A stretch of DNA of 21,344 bases. Origin: Streptomyces flaveolus. Lineage in GTDB: Bacteria; Actinomycetota; Actinomycetes; Streptomycetales; Streptomycetaceae. The translations under genes and the position numbers were made by a program. Positions 1-7,597 of the stretch are shown here, piece by piece (within the stretch, counting starts at the first letter, position 1; every line of letters starts with the position of its first letter). Location: assembly GCF_000716535.1 (NCBI RefSeq), contig NZ_JNWV01000073.1:1-21344 (forward strand), in the 5' to 3' direction. The notes beneath the pieces are model-generated. The model made no database searches. It saw only the letters and a program-made list of their open reading frames with translations, and was not told where the DNA came from.

Positions 1-99
1 GGCTCCGCGGTGGACGGCTTCGGCGAGGACGGCGGTGTGTCCGTAGCCGGAGTGGTAGGCGACGGCGACGGAGGGGCGGTTCGAGGACAGCTCGGACAT
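1..99 (-). CDS. Flavodoxin-like NAD(P)H-dependent oxidoreductase, 5' end only
   Basis: Only the first 33 codons lie in the window; the rest continues beyond position 1. The ATG at 99-97 is preceded by an AGGAG ribosome binding site five bases upstream. The N-terminus reads MSELSSNRPSVAVAYHSGYGHT followed by AVLAEAV. A short beta strand leading into a Ser-Gly-Tyr-Gly-His-Thr loop is the FMN-phosphate-binding start of the flavodoxin fold, as in WrbA-like quinone reductases and NADPH-dependent FMN reductases. The gene is divergent from the MoaF-like gene with about 160 bases between them. The subfamily cannot be settled from 33 residues. Confidence 0.72.
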   Translation of the reverse strand, partial: MSELSSNRPSVAVAYHSGYGHTAVLAEAVHRGA

Positions 100-260
100 G
101 TGAACTCCTGAGATGTGTCGGAGCCATCAATATGACTGGTCGTCTTAGCATTGTCAACAGAGATGATGCCGCCGCGCTTGTAGGTCGTATGACAGATGGC
201 CTGGTGCCGGACCTGGGAAACGCTGGCGAGGACCACATGAGCCCCATCAGGAGGTATGTC

Positions 261-581
261 ATGTCACATGAGCGGCTGACCAAGCACCGCTACTTCGTCG
301 ACCTGGGCCCGCTGACCCTGGAAGAGAACTTCGAGTCCGGTGAGCGGATGACCTTCACCGTCGTCGCCGGCGGGGGCATGGTGCCGGACGGCTACGTGGA
401 GACGGTGGCCATCACCGCGGTGGAGATCCGACCCGACGTGTTCCTCACGTCCTGGACGGAGGAGTCCGGAGCCAACATCGTTCATCTGGAGGACTTCGAG
501 CGCGGCGTGGTCCACTCGCGCATCACCCTGCCGGACGGCACCCCGCTCGCCCTCACCGGCACCATCAAGCCGCTGGGCTGA
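261..581 (+). CDS. MoaF-related small beta-rich protein
   Basis: A 106-residue protein. I chose the ATG at 261 because a full AGGAGG (249-254) sits six bases upstream. A longer in-frame reading from 132 exists but has no ribosome binding site and adds 43 unremarkable residues. The sequence is a run of predicted beta strands: YFVDLGPLTLEENF (11-24), TFTVVAGG (31-38), VETVAITAVEIRPDVFLTSW (46-65) and IVHLEDFERGVVHSRITLPDG (73-93). The pattern of a strand-rich body with a V-H-x-E-D-F segment resembles the C-terminal lipocalin-like domain of MoaF, found as stand-alone proteins of about 110 residues in actinobacteria. Despite the name, no molybdopterin role is shown, and no other Moa genes are present. 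It may bind or act on a small hydrophobic ligand (inference). It precedes the alcohol dehydrogenase by 244 bases. Confidence 0.72.
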   Translation: MSHERLTKHRYFVDLGPLTLEENFESGERMTFTVVAGGGMVPDGYVETVAITAVEIRPDVFLTSWTEESGANIVHLEDFERGVVHSRITLPDGTPLALTGTIKPLG

Positions 582-611
582 CGGCTGCGGCGCCCCCGGA
601 CGGTCCGCGCT

Positions 612-659
612 CCGCACGGCCCCGGAATGCGGGTGCCGCACCGGGGGCACGCCGTGCGG
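612..659. terminator. GC-rich hairpin between MoaF-like and alcohol dehydrogenase genes
   Basis: CCGCACGGC (612-620) and GCCGTGCGG (651-659) are perfect inverted repeats. CCCGG (621-625) and CCGGG (641-645) can pair inside them. The element begins about 30 bases after the MoaF-like stop codon. It has no T-run, as is common for actinobacterial terminators, so a terminator or processing site is possible but unproven. Confidence 0.4.
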
Positions 660-825
660 CAGGGCGCGGACGTGCCCCGTCCGGGCCAGTCGCCGCTCCG
701 GTACGTCGCGACGCCGCCGTCGCCCCCCCGGGCCGCGGCGACCGTTCCCTCTCCTTCCCGCCCCCGCCGAGCCCTGCCTGCCGGCGAGGGCGCCCGGCTT
801 CGCCACTCTCCCAGGAGGCTTTGTC

Positions 826-1860
826 ATGCTCTCTTCTCGTGCGGTCCTGGTGGACGAGCCCGCAGGTGTCCTGCTCACGGGCCGTCGCGACCTTCCCGAC
901 CCGGGGCCCTTCCAAGTGCGCCTCGCGGTCGAGGCGTGCGGTGTGTGCCACACCGACTCGCTGATGGTCGAGGGGCACCTGCCCGGCCTGAGCTTCCCGG
1001 TGACTCCGGGGCACGAGATCGCCGGCCGTGTCGACGCGGTCGGCGAGCACGTGGCCGGCTGGCAAGTGGGCGACCGGGTCGCCGTCGGCTGGTTCGGCGG
1101 ACACTGCGGCCACTGCCGGTTCTGCCGCAGGGGTGACTTCATCCACTGCACGAGCCTTCAGGTTCCCAGCCGGGCCTATCCCGGGGGCTACGCCGACGCC
1201 ATGGTGGTGCCCGCGTCCGCCCTGGCCCGCATCCCCGACGGCCTCAGCGCGGTGCACGCCGCGCCCCTGGCCTGTGCGGGCGTCACCACCTTCAACGGAC
1301 TGCGGCACTCGGGCGCCGGTCCGGGGGACCTCGTGGCCATCCTGGGCCTCGGCGGACTGGGCCACCTGGGCGTGCAGTTCGCTGTCAGGATGGGCTTCGA
1401 GACGGTCGTCATCGCGCGAGGCGAGGAGAAGCGCGCCCTGGCCGCGGAACTGGGCGCCCATCACTACATCGACTCCACGGCCGAGGAGACCGGTCCCGCC
1501 CTCCGGGCCCTGGGCGGTGCGCGCGCGGTGCTCGCCACCGCCGGGAACTCGGACACCATGTCGGCGGCGGTCGACGGACTGGGGCCCGACGGCGTACTCG
1601 TCGTGCTGGGCGTCGACGCCGAGCCCATGCGGATCAGCCCCTTGCAGCTGATCGACCTGACGAAGGGTGTTCGCGGTATGCCGAGCGGCACCTCCGCCGA
1701 CATCGAGGACACGCTGCGGTTCGCCGCCCTTACCGGGGTGCGGCCGCATGTCGAGGAGATGCCCCTCGAGCGCGCGGCCGACGCCTACGCGCGCATGATG
1801 GACAACCGGGCACGGTTCCGCGTGGTCCTCACCACCGGCGTCCGAGCCGTCCGGCCGTGA
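826..1860 (+). CDS. Zinc-dependent alcohol dehydrogenase (MDR family)
   Basis: A 344-residue medium-chain dehydrogenase that should interconvert an alcohol and an aldehyde with NAD(P). The ATG at 826 has AGGAGG at 813-818. The N-terminal GroES-like domain carries the catalytic zinc ligands: Cys41 in CGVCHTD, His63-Glu64 in PGHE, and Cys150 in ACAGVT. The structural zinc lobe is complete: Cys94, Cys97, Cys100 and Cys108 in CGHCRFCRRGDFIHC. The Rossmann domain has GLGGLGHLG at 174-182, typical of the AdhP/AdhA-like branch. All key residues are present and the length is normal, so it is expected to be active. The substrate is unknown. It lies 235 bases upstream of a LAL regulator on the same strand, which may control it (inference). 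The strand-matched gene before it encodes the MoaF-like protein. Confidence 0.93.
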   Translation: MLSSRAVLVDEPAGVLLTGRRDLPDPGPFQVRLAVEACGVCHTDSLMVEGHLPGLSFPVTPGHEIAGRVDAVGEHVAGWQVGDRVAVGWFGGHCGHCRFCRRGDFIHCTSLQVPSRAYPGGYADAMVVPASALARIPDGLSAVHAAPLACAGVTTFNGLRHSGAGPGDLVAILGLGGLGHLGVQFAVRMGFETVVIARGEEKRALAAELGAHHYIDSTAEETGPALRALGGARAVLATAGNSDTMSAAVDGLGPDGVLVVLGVDAEPMRISPLQLIDLTKGVRGMPSGTSADIEDTLRFAALTGVRPHVEEMPLERAADAYARMMDNRARFRVVLTTGVRAVRP

Positions 1861-1990
1861 AAGGCGCGGCGCACCCGGCGGTCACCGTTCCGCGGCACTC
1901 GTGTCCCCCCTTGCCCGGCGTGGGTGCAAGAGCGCCGGGGAGTGTCGCCGCGGGACGGGGAGGACGTTCCCGTAAGCTGCCACCCCGTAT

Positions 1991-2006
1991 GTTACTCACA
2001 GGTAAC
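1991..2006. promoter_or_regulatory. Palindrome upstream of the first LAL regulator
   Basis: GTTACTCACAGGTAAC has perfect 5-base arms (GTTAC and GTAAC) around a 6-base centre. It is about 90 bases before the LAL start, in the only AT-richer patch of this intergenic region. Its size and symmetry suit a TetR- or GntR-type repressor site. I found no convincing -35/-10 pair nearby and no TetR or GntR gene in the window, so the binding protein is unknown. Confidence 0.4.
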
Positions 2007-2095
2007 GGTCGACTGACAGATGTGTCGTCCATGAGCCGTTCGCGATAGTTCTTCCGCCGGCACGGGGCAACGGCCCACCGGCGTGGGGAGGAACC

Positions 2096-4828
2096 TTGTC
2101 GTTGGTGGGACGTACGCGCGAACTGCACGCTCTCGAAGCGATGCTCGCCGAAGCGGGGAACGAGGGAACGGCGCTGCTTCTGCAGGGCGATCCCGGGGTC
2201 GGGAAAACAGCGTTGCTGGACGCCGTGGCCGCGCGGGCCCGGACGAACGGGCTGCGCGTGGTGCGCGTGGTAGGCATCGAGAGCGAGCAGGAGCTCGCGT
2301 TCTCCGCGCTCCACCAACTCCTCCACCCGCTGTTCGAGCACGCCACGGAACTGCCGGCCTTCCAGAGGGCGGTCCTGGAACAGGTCCTGTCCATCCGCGA
2401 GGGCCCGGACCTGGGACGGTTCGCCATCTCCGTGTCCGCGCTGGCCCTCCTGCAGGCCGCGTCCCGGACACAGGCCCTGTCGGTGGTCGTGGACGACGTG
2501 CACTGGATCGACCGCTCCAGTGCCGAAGTGCTGACCTTCATGGCCCGCAGGCTCAGCGGCTGCCGGACGTCCTTCGTCATGGCGACCCGAGGCGGTTGGA
2601 ACGGCTTCCTGGACCTCAAGGGACTGCGCGTGCTGAACGTGGGCCCGCTGCCGGCCTCCGACGCACTGGCGCTGCTGGACAGCAGCCACCCCGGTCTCGC
2701 CGAATCGACCCGGCGACGGCTGCTGGAGGAGGCCGAGGGCAACGCGCTCGCCCTCGTGGAACTGCCCGGGCAGCTCACCCCCGCCCAGCGGGACGGCGTC
2801 GACGCCCTGCCGATGACCCTGCCCCTGAGCAGCCGGCTGGAGAGCGTCTTCGCCGACCGCATCCGCAAACTCGACGCCGTCATGCGCTTCGCCCTGCTGC
2901 TGACCGCGCTCGACGGCCAGCGTCCCGGCAACCTGCGGGACATCCGTGCCGCGACGGTCCAGGCCGGCCAGGAGTGGGACGAGAGCCTGCTGGAGACGGG
3001 CGAGCGCACCGGACTCATCCGCGTCGACCACCTGGCCGAGCAGATCACCTTCCGCCATCCCCTGGTCCGCTCCTGCGTAGTCCACATGTCCTCGGCCGGG
3101 CGCCGCAGAACGGCGCACAGGGCTCTGGCCGAGATCGTGCAGCAGCACCCGGAGCGACGCGCCTGGCACCTCGCCCACGCCGCCGACGAACCCGACGAGA
3201 CGGTCGCCGTCGAACTCACCCGCGCCGCGGACCGGGCCCAGGCCCGTGGCGGCGCCGCGGAGGCGGCCGTGGCATACCGCCGGGCGGCCGAACTCAGCCA
3301 GGACCCCGCCGCACGCGCCCGCCGCCTCGACCAGGCCGCGTTCGCCGCCGGTGTCGCCGGCCTCCTGGGGACGGCACAGGAACTGGCCGGTGCCCGGACC
3401 GCGGAAACACTGCGGAGCGCGACGACCGCGGCATACGTGCAGTTCCACCGCGAGGGAGACATGGACGCGGTCTTCCGCATCCTGCTTCCCGTGATGGAGG
3501 CGGCGCCCCGGAGCGCGGCCGCCGAGGACGCGGAAGCGTTCGACGACGCCTTCTACGTCCTGCTCAACGCGGCCGTGTGGGCAGGGCGTGCGGAACTCTG
3601 GCCCGGCGTGTACCGCGTCGTCGACCGGGTGTCCGAGGCCGCGCGCATGTGCTTCGACTGCGTCGCCGACCCGGCGCGCACCGCTCACGACGTCCGGGAA
3701 CGGCTGGACCGGGTGACGGCCACGCTGTCCCCCAGCACACCCCTGTGGCGCGTCAACTGGCTGATCTACACGGCCATGTACCTCGACTGCTTCACCTACT
3801 ACGACGGCGTGTGGCGGGACCTCATCGGGCCCGACGCCTACGACAGCTTGCGCTTCGCCATCGTGGCCAGGACCCATGAAGCCTTCATGCGCGGCGACTG
3901 GGACAGAGCGGTCGCCGTCGCCTCCCACGGCATCGCGGACGCCACCGTGCACGAATACAACCTCGTCCACGTCGTGTTCACCTACGGACTGGCCATGGTC
4001 GCGAGCGGCCGCGGGGACGAAGAGGCCCTGCGCACGTACTGCGAGACCGTCGCCGACTGGGCCGAGCCGCGACGCGCGCAGCTTCTGATGAGCACGGTGA
4101 ACGAGTGCCGGGCACGCGCCGCGGTCGGCCGGGGGGACTTCGAGGAGGCGTACCAGCTCGCTTCCGAAGTGACCCCGGCGGGCGAACTCCCCGCGCACCA
4201 CCCCCACTTCCAGCGGTTCTTCCTGGACCTGGTGGAATCCGCGATGCGGACCGGCCGGAAGACCGAGGCCCGCGCACACGTCGAGGCGGGTCGGCGCGCG
4301 CGCCTGGACGCCATCTCGCCGCACCTGGAGGTCATCCTCGCCGCGGCCACCGCGATCACCGCGTCCGACGAACGGGCGGGGGAGCTGTACGAAGCGGCCC
4401 TCGCCATCCCGGACGCCTCAGTGTGGACGTACGACTATGCCCGGATCCGTCTGCTGTACGGTGAGTGGCTGCGTCGCCGCCGCGAGTACAAGGCCGCACG
4501 CGTTCAGCTTGGCGCGGCGCTCGAACTGTTCGAGCACCGTTTGAAAGCCCCGCTGTGGGCTCAGCGCGCCCGCAACGGGCTGCGCGCGGCAGGCGTGGGC
4601 GTCGGACTGCCGCAGGACGGGATCACGGCGGCGATGAGCGCACAGGAGCGCCGCATCGCCGAACTCGCGGCGAGTGGCCTGTCCAACAAGGAGATCGGCC
4701 GGCGGCTCAACATCTCGCCCCGCACCGCCGGCGCACACCTCTACCGGGTGTTCCCCAAACTGGGCATCACCTCCCGGACCGCGTTGCGCGACGCCCTGCG
4801 GAGCCTCGACGAGGCACAGAGCGTCTGA
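2096..4828 (+). CDS. LAL-family LuxR transcriptional regulator with ATPase domain (first copy)
   Basis: A 910-residue regulator of the LAL class (large ATP-binding LuxR regulators, the MalT/PikD type). A TTG start at 2096 is assigned because GGAGG (2087-2091) lies just upstream and the protein then opens with MSLVGRTREL, the usual LAL beginning; TTG 2102 or GTG 2105 would give better spacing and cannot be excluded. The N-terminus has a Walker A motif GDPGVGKT (31-38) and a Walker B segment LSVVVDDVHWID (129-139). The middle is an alpha-helical, TPR-like region. The C-terminus (about 847-903) is a LuxR DNA-binding domain, with SNKEIGRRLNISPRTAGAHL as the helix-turn-helix. It probably activates nearby or pathway genes when ATP and a ligand are bound (family knowledge). 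It follows the alcohol dehydrogenase and is convergent with the NiCoT gene. Confidence 0.93.
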   Translation: MSLVGRTRELHALEAMLAEAGNEGTALLLQGDPGVGKTALLDAVAARARTNGLRVVRVVGIESEQELAFSALHQLLHPLFEHATELPAFQRAVLEQVLSIREGPDLGRFAISVSALALLQAASRTQALSVVVDDVHWIDRSSAEVLTFMARRLSGCRTSFVMATRGGWNGFLDLKGLRVLNVGPLPASDALALLDSSHPGLAESTRRRLLEEAEGNALALVELPGQLTPAQRDGVDALPMTLPLSSRLESVFADRIRKLDAVMRFALLLTALDGQRPGNLRDIRAATVQAGQEWDESLLETGERTGLIRVDHLAEQITFRHPLVRSCVVHMSSAGRRRTAHRALAEIVQQHPERRAWHLAHAADEPDETVAVELTRAADRAQARGGAAEAAVAYRRAAELSQDPAARARRLDQAAFAAGVAGLLGTAQELAGARTAETLRSATTAAYVQFHREGDMDAVFRILLPVMEAAPRSAAAEDAEAFDDAFYVLLNAAVWAGRAELWPGVYRVVDRVSEAARMCFDCVADPARTAHDVRERLDRVTATLSPSTPLWRVNWLIYTAMYLDCFTYYDGVWRDLIGPDAYDSLRFAIVARTHEAFMRGDWDRAVAVASHGIADATVHEYNLVHVVFTYGLAMVASGRGDEEALRTYCETVADWAEPRRAQLLMSTVNECRARAAVGRGDFEEAYQLASEVTPAGELPAHHPHFQRFFLDLVESAMRTGRKTEARAHVEAGRRARLDAISPHLEVILAAATAITASDERAGELYEAALAIPDASVWTYDYARIRLLYGEWLRRRREYKAARVQLGAALELFEHRLKAPLWAQRARNGLRAAGVGVGLPQDGITAAMSAQERRIAELAASGLSNKEIGRRLNISPRTAGAHLYRVFPKLGITSRTALRDALRSLDEAQSV

Positions 4829-4880
4829 CGCCCTACGCCGACGCATCCGGCCCGGCCGGCCCGCGAACGGTCGGTGTCAG

Positions 4881-4906
4881 GCGTCCGGTTCCACCGACGC
4901 GGACGC
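4881..4906. terminator. Possible terminator between convergent genes
   Basis: GCGTCCG (4881-4887) and CGGACGC (4900-4906) form a 7-bp stem with a 12-base loop. It lies in the 132-base gap between the ends of the first LAL gene and the NiCoT gene, where a bidirectional terminator is expected. There is no T-run and the stem is short. Confidence 0.35.
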
Positions 4907-4960
4907 GATGCGCGCCGCGGGCACGGCGGCGTCCCGGCCTCCGGGCACGCGGTGCTCTCC

Positions 4961-6007
4961 TTACCGGCCGGAGGCCTTCCAGCGGAGCAGGGAGAAGATC
5001 CAGGCCGTGAGGAACAGGCCGCCGATCACGTACCCGACGGAGTTCAGGTCGATCCCGGCCGGCCAGGGCAGGGCCCTGCCCACCGCGGGCATCGCGCCGC
5101 TCAGCAGCGTCACCAGGTTCACGGCCCCGACCAGCAGTGCCGCCGCGGCCGACAGGCCGGTGGTGACGAGGTTGTAGTGGATGCGCCGCAGCGGCGCGAC
5201 GAGAGCCCACCGGTAGGCGGCGGACATGAAGGCCCCGTCCAGGGTGTCGAACAGACTCATGCCGCAGGTGAAGAGGAGCGGCAGGAGCATCAGCGCGTAC
5301 CACGGCACGCCGGAGGCGGCGCCGGTGCCCGAGAGGACGAGCGGGGACACCTCGGTGGCGGTGTCGAAGCCGAGGCCGAAGAGCAGGCCGAGGGGGAACA
5401 TGTGCCAGGGGCGCGTCGTCGACGCGGTCAGCCGGTTCAGCAGGCGGCAGAGCAGCCCCCGGCCGTCGAGCACCTGATGCAGCCGCTCCTCGTCGTAGTG
5501 CCCTCGGCGAGCGGAACGGTACAGGACGGCGATGCGGCGCAGCGCGAGCAGGTTGTGAACGCCCACCACGCACAGGAACGTGCCCGAGACGGAGGTCCCC
5601 ACCAGCGAGAGGACCTGGTGGGCGGAGGAGGAGTCCTCGGTCAGCCGGGTCGCCAGGCCGGCTCCGAGCGCCGTGAGCAGACTCAGCACGACGACGACCG
5701 AGGAGTGTCCCAGGGCGAACCAGAAACCCAGGTGGGCCGATGGTCTGCCCTCGGCCAGGAACCGCCGGGTGGTGTTGTCGATGGCGGCGATGTGATCGGC
5801 GTCGAAGGCGTGCCGGACGCCGAGCATGTAGGCCGTGATGCCGAGCCCGGTTCCGAAGACCTGGGTGCCTGCCGAGAAGCGGTGGGCGGACACCACGCAG
5901 GCGAGCAGCACCACGGCGCACACGGTCGTGACCACGATGACCGAGACGAGGGCGATCGTGCTCCGGTTGTCCCTGACGAATCGGCCCGCCGGCTCAGCTC
6001 GGAGCAC
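4961..6007 (-). CDS. NiCoT-family nickel/cobalt permease
   Basis: A 348-residue membrane protein of the NiCoT (HoxN/NixA/HupN) family, which imports Ni2+ and/or Co2+ as a single-subunit secondary carrier. The defining helix-II motif is present as RHAFDADHIAAIDN (65-78), containing the H-x4-D-H metal signature (His66, Asp71, His72). The other family signatures follow: LGFWFALGHSSVV (93-105), GLGFDTATE (211-219) and LFTCGMSLFDTLDG (245-258). About eight hydrophobic segments are visible, with a polar cytoplasmic loop around 160-200. The start is a GTG at 6007-6005 with GGGGG upstream, inside the last 14 bases of the upstream hypothetical gene, so the two are probably translationally coupled. Metal preference cannot be told from sequence; no urease, hydrogenase or cobalamin genes are in the window. 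Confidence 0.93.
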   Translation of the reverse strand: MLRAEPAGRFVRDNRSTIALVSVIVVTTVCAVVLLACVVSAHRFSAGTQVFGTGLGITAYMLGVRHAFDADHIAAIDNTTRRFLAEGRPSAHLGFWFALGHSSVVVVLSLLTALGAGLATRLTEDSSSAHQVLSLVGTSVSGTFLCVVGVHNLLALRRIAVLYRSARRGHYDEERLHQVLDGRGLLCRLLNRLTASTTRPWHMFPLGLLFGLGFDTATEVSPLVLSGTGAASGVPWYALMLLPLLFTCGMSLFDTLDGAFMSAAYRWALVAPLRRIHYNLVTTGLSAAAALLVGAVNLVTLLSGAMPAVGRALPWPAGIDLNSVGYVIGGLFLTAWIFSLLRWKASGR

Positions 6008-6377
6008 CGGACCCCCACGGCTGCACCTGGACCGAGTAGGAAGCGCCCAGGCGCTTGGCCCGGAACCCCAGTGCCCGCACGGCGTCCAGCAGGGCGCCGG
6101 TCATGACGCTCTCCACATGGGTGACACGTGCGTCGAGCGGTGCGTACGCCGCCTCGTGCGGGGCCCAGCTCACGAGGAGGGAACCGGGCCCGTAGTGTTC
6201 CGGGCAGCTCCGGATCTCCACCCCACCGGTCAGGACGTCGGTCTGTATCCCGAACCCCGCGCGCAGGAGCGCGTGCACGAGGTCGGGCGCGATCCCGGTC
6301 GCGAACGTATGGAGCGAGCTTCCGGTGACCGGCCGAACCGGGTCATCTGTCAAACGACTGACGTCCCTCGGCACCAT
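5994..6377 (-). CDS. Hypothetical protein coupled to the NiCoT permease
   Basis: A 127-residue protein that I do not recognise. It starts at ATG 6377 (a weak AGGA lies about 11 bases upstream) and its stop overlaps the NiCoT start by 14 bases. The overlap, shared strand and normal GC-rich codon use support a real gene. It has no signal peptide or clear membrane segment. After about 20 polar residues it looks like a small alpha/beta domain: SLHTFATGIAPDLVHALLRAGFGIQTD (21-47), then EIRSCPEHYGPGSLLVSWAPHEAAY (54-78), then a helix VESVMTGALLDAVRALGF and a final strand SYSVQVQPWG. Cys and His residues near position 60 could bind a metal, but that is only suggested by the transporter next door. 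The exact start is uncertain. Confidence 0.66.
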   Translation of the reverse strand: MVPRDVSRLTDDPVRPVTGSSLHTFATGIAPDLVHALLRAGFGIQTDVLTGGVEIRSCPEHYGPGSLLVSWAPHEAAYAPLDARVTHVESVMTGALLDAVRALGFRAKRLGASYSVQVQPWGSGAPS

Positions 6378-6544
6378 GACCCGGGTCCTGCACGTCGACT
6401 ACGGCACGTGTGACCGGCGTGTGCGTCGGTGGTATCGCGGCTGCTCGACGGCCGGGTCGCGGACGGCACGTTCCACCGGCCGGACCACTGATCGGGGCGG
6501 CGGCGGTGGCACGCGGGTGCCGGTGCACGTGTGCCGGCGGTCGG

Positions 6545-6576
6545 CGCTGTGAGGCACCCCGCGGGGCGCCTCAGCG
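6545..6576. terminator. Strong GC-rich hairpin in the divergent intergenic region
   Basis: CGCT (6545-6548) pairs with AGCG (6573-6576), GAGGC (6551-6555) with GCCTC (6568-6572), and the self-complementary CCCCGCGGGG closes the centre. Two bases bulge and one pair mismatches. It looks like a Rho-independent terminator without a strong T-run. It is odd that it lies between divergent genes, so it may act as an attenuator in the NiCoT-side leader. Confidence 0.5.
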
Positions 6577-6666
6577 TTCGCTCGGTTGCGCAGGACGTCG
6601 CGGGCGCTGATGTCGTAGGCGAGCGGGAGACGCCATGACTGGAATCTATGGCCAGCGACGAAAACA

Positions 6667-6684
6667 ATCATTGGCCTCATTGAT
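6667..6684. promoter_or_regulatory. Imperfect palindrome upstream of the SDR gene
   Basis: ATCATTGGCCTCATTGAT has 7-base arms (ATCATTG and CATTGAT) that match in six of seven positions each, around a 4-base centre. It sits in the AT-richest part of the intergenic region, 69 bases before the SDR start, and is a plausible operator. No cognate regulator is identified. Confidence 0.38.
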
Positions 6685-6753
6685 GTCGTGAGGGAAAAGT
6701 GGTCCGCGAACCCAGACGGCCGCGCCGCGGCGCCGCACCCAGAGGAGATTCGC

Positions 6754-7476
6754 GTGACCACGCAGGAACGTTCCGGACAGCGCATCGTCATCATCGGAGC
6801 CGGCTCCGCGATCGGACGGCAGCTCGCGCGGACGGCCTCGGACGAGGGCGCCGAACTGGTCCTCGCCGGACCGGACCTCGGCAGGCTGAAGGAAACGGGC
6901 GGCGAACTGACCGGCGAGTGGCGGACCGTGCAGTTCGACATCACGGACGACGATTCCATCGCGCGACTGGCGGACGAGGTCGGACCCTTCGACCACCTGG
7001 TCTCGACAGCGGCCGTCCCCGCCAACGGGCCGCTCGCCGAACTCGACCCGGCCGGTGTCCGACGGGCTTTCGCGGCGAAGGTGGTCGGCCCCCTGTTCAT
7101 CGCGAAGAACCTGGCCGGCCAGGCACGCGAGGGCGGTTCCTTCACGTTCTTCTCCGGTGTGGCCGCCTGGCGACCGGCACCCGAGCGCACCGTCATGGCC
7201 ACCACCAACGGCGCTCTCGCCTTCCTCGTCCAGGCCCTGGCCGTCGAGATCGCCCCGCTGCGTGTCAACGCCGTGTCCCCCGGCATCGTCGACAGCGGTG
7301 CCTGGGACAAACTCGGTGACGCCAAGCCGGAATTCCTCCAGCGGATCGCCGAGAACAACCCGGTTCGGCGCGTCGGAACCCCGGACGACGTCGTCAAGGC
7401 GGTGCTCTTCGCCATGGACAACCCCTACGTCACCGGAACGGTGCTGCACGTCGACGGAGGCGCACGTCTGGCCTAG
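6754..7476 (+). CDS. SDR-family protein lacking the canonical Tyr and Lys
   Basis: A 240-residue short-chain dehydrogenase/reductase fold. The GTG at 6754 is chosen because GAGGAG (6742-6747) lies six bases upstream; the frame is open back to 6688 but has no good site there. The cofactor loop is GAGSAIG (15-21), the acidic FDITD (61-65) fits the adenine-binding position, and VNAVSPGIVDSGAW (171-184) and GTVLHVDGGARLA (228-240) are normal SDR signatures. Ser134 in FFSG is at the catalytic serine position. However, the YxxxK motif is replaced: the aligned stretch reads MATTNGAL, with Met148 for Tyr and Asn152 for Lys. It may catalyse a different reaction, bind NAD(P) without classic turnover, or act as a sensor. 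It is followed 115 bases later by the second LAL regulator. Confidence 0.88.
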   Translation: MTTQERSGQRIVIIGAGSAIGRQLARTASDEGAELVLAGPDLGRLKETGGELTGEWRTVQFDITDDDSIARLADEVGPFDHLVSTAAVPANGPLAELDPAGVRRAFAAKVVGPLFIAKNLAGQAREGGSFTFFSGVAAWRPAPERTVMATTNGALAFLVQALAVEIAPLRVNAVSPGIVDSGAWDKLGDAKPEFLQRIAENNPVRRVGTPDDVVKAVLFAMDNPYVTGTVLHVDGGARLA

Positions 7477-7551
7477 AGGAGCCGACGAAAACGAGGTGTG
7501 GCCAGCGGAAACGTGCTGCTGGTCACATTTCGGCCATGGCTGAAAGCGCTA

Positions 7552-7557
7552 TAGAGT
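7552..7557 (+). promoter_or_regulatory. Candidate -10 element for the second LAL regulator
   Basis: TAGAGT fits the streptomycete -10 pattern TAGRRT and would start a transcript near 7564, giving a leader of about 34 bases. The -35 is poor (TTTCGG or similar, 17-18 bases upstream), suggesting activator dependence or a weak promoter. Confidence 0.4.
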
Positions 7558-7597
7558 AACCGAGGTACCGCATTAGGTTCTGTAGTGGGGGATGCAC

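Larger units (their letters stand above)
6378..6753. other. 376-base divergent intergenic region upstream of the NiCoT pair and the SDR gene
   Basis: No convincing coding region on either strand; the small open frames here have no ribosome binding site or family resemblance. The region holds a strong GC-rich hairpin (6545-6576) and a comparatively AT-rich patch (about 6635-6690) that contains an 18-base imperfect palindrome. The AT-rich patch probably contains the SDR promoter. If the minus-strand pair is also transcribed from it, their mRNA would carry a leader of more than 200 bases including the hairpin. I looked for cobalamin riboswitch boxes on the minus strand and did not see them. Confidence 0.5.

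Noticed and set aside
1829..4324. 831-residue open frame on the minus strand
   Set aside because: It is the antisense of the first LAL gene and the end of the alcohol dehydrogenase, low-complexity Gly/Arg/His/Val-rich, with no family motifs; a normal artefact of high-GC coding DNA.
4874..6106. 410-residue open frame on the plus strand
   Set aside because: It is antisense to the NiCoT permease; the opposite strand carries all NiCoT motifs.
6378..6660. Cobalamin riboswitch upstream of the nickel/cobalt transporter
   Set aside because: I looked on the minus strand for the conserved B12 box and adjacent conserved boxes and did not find them.
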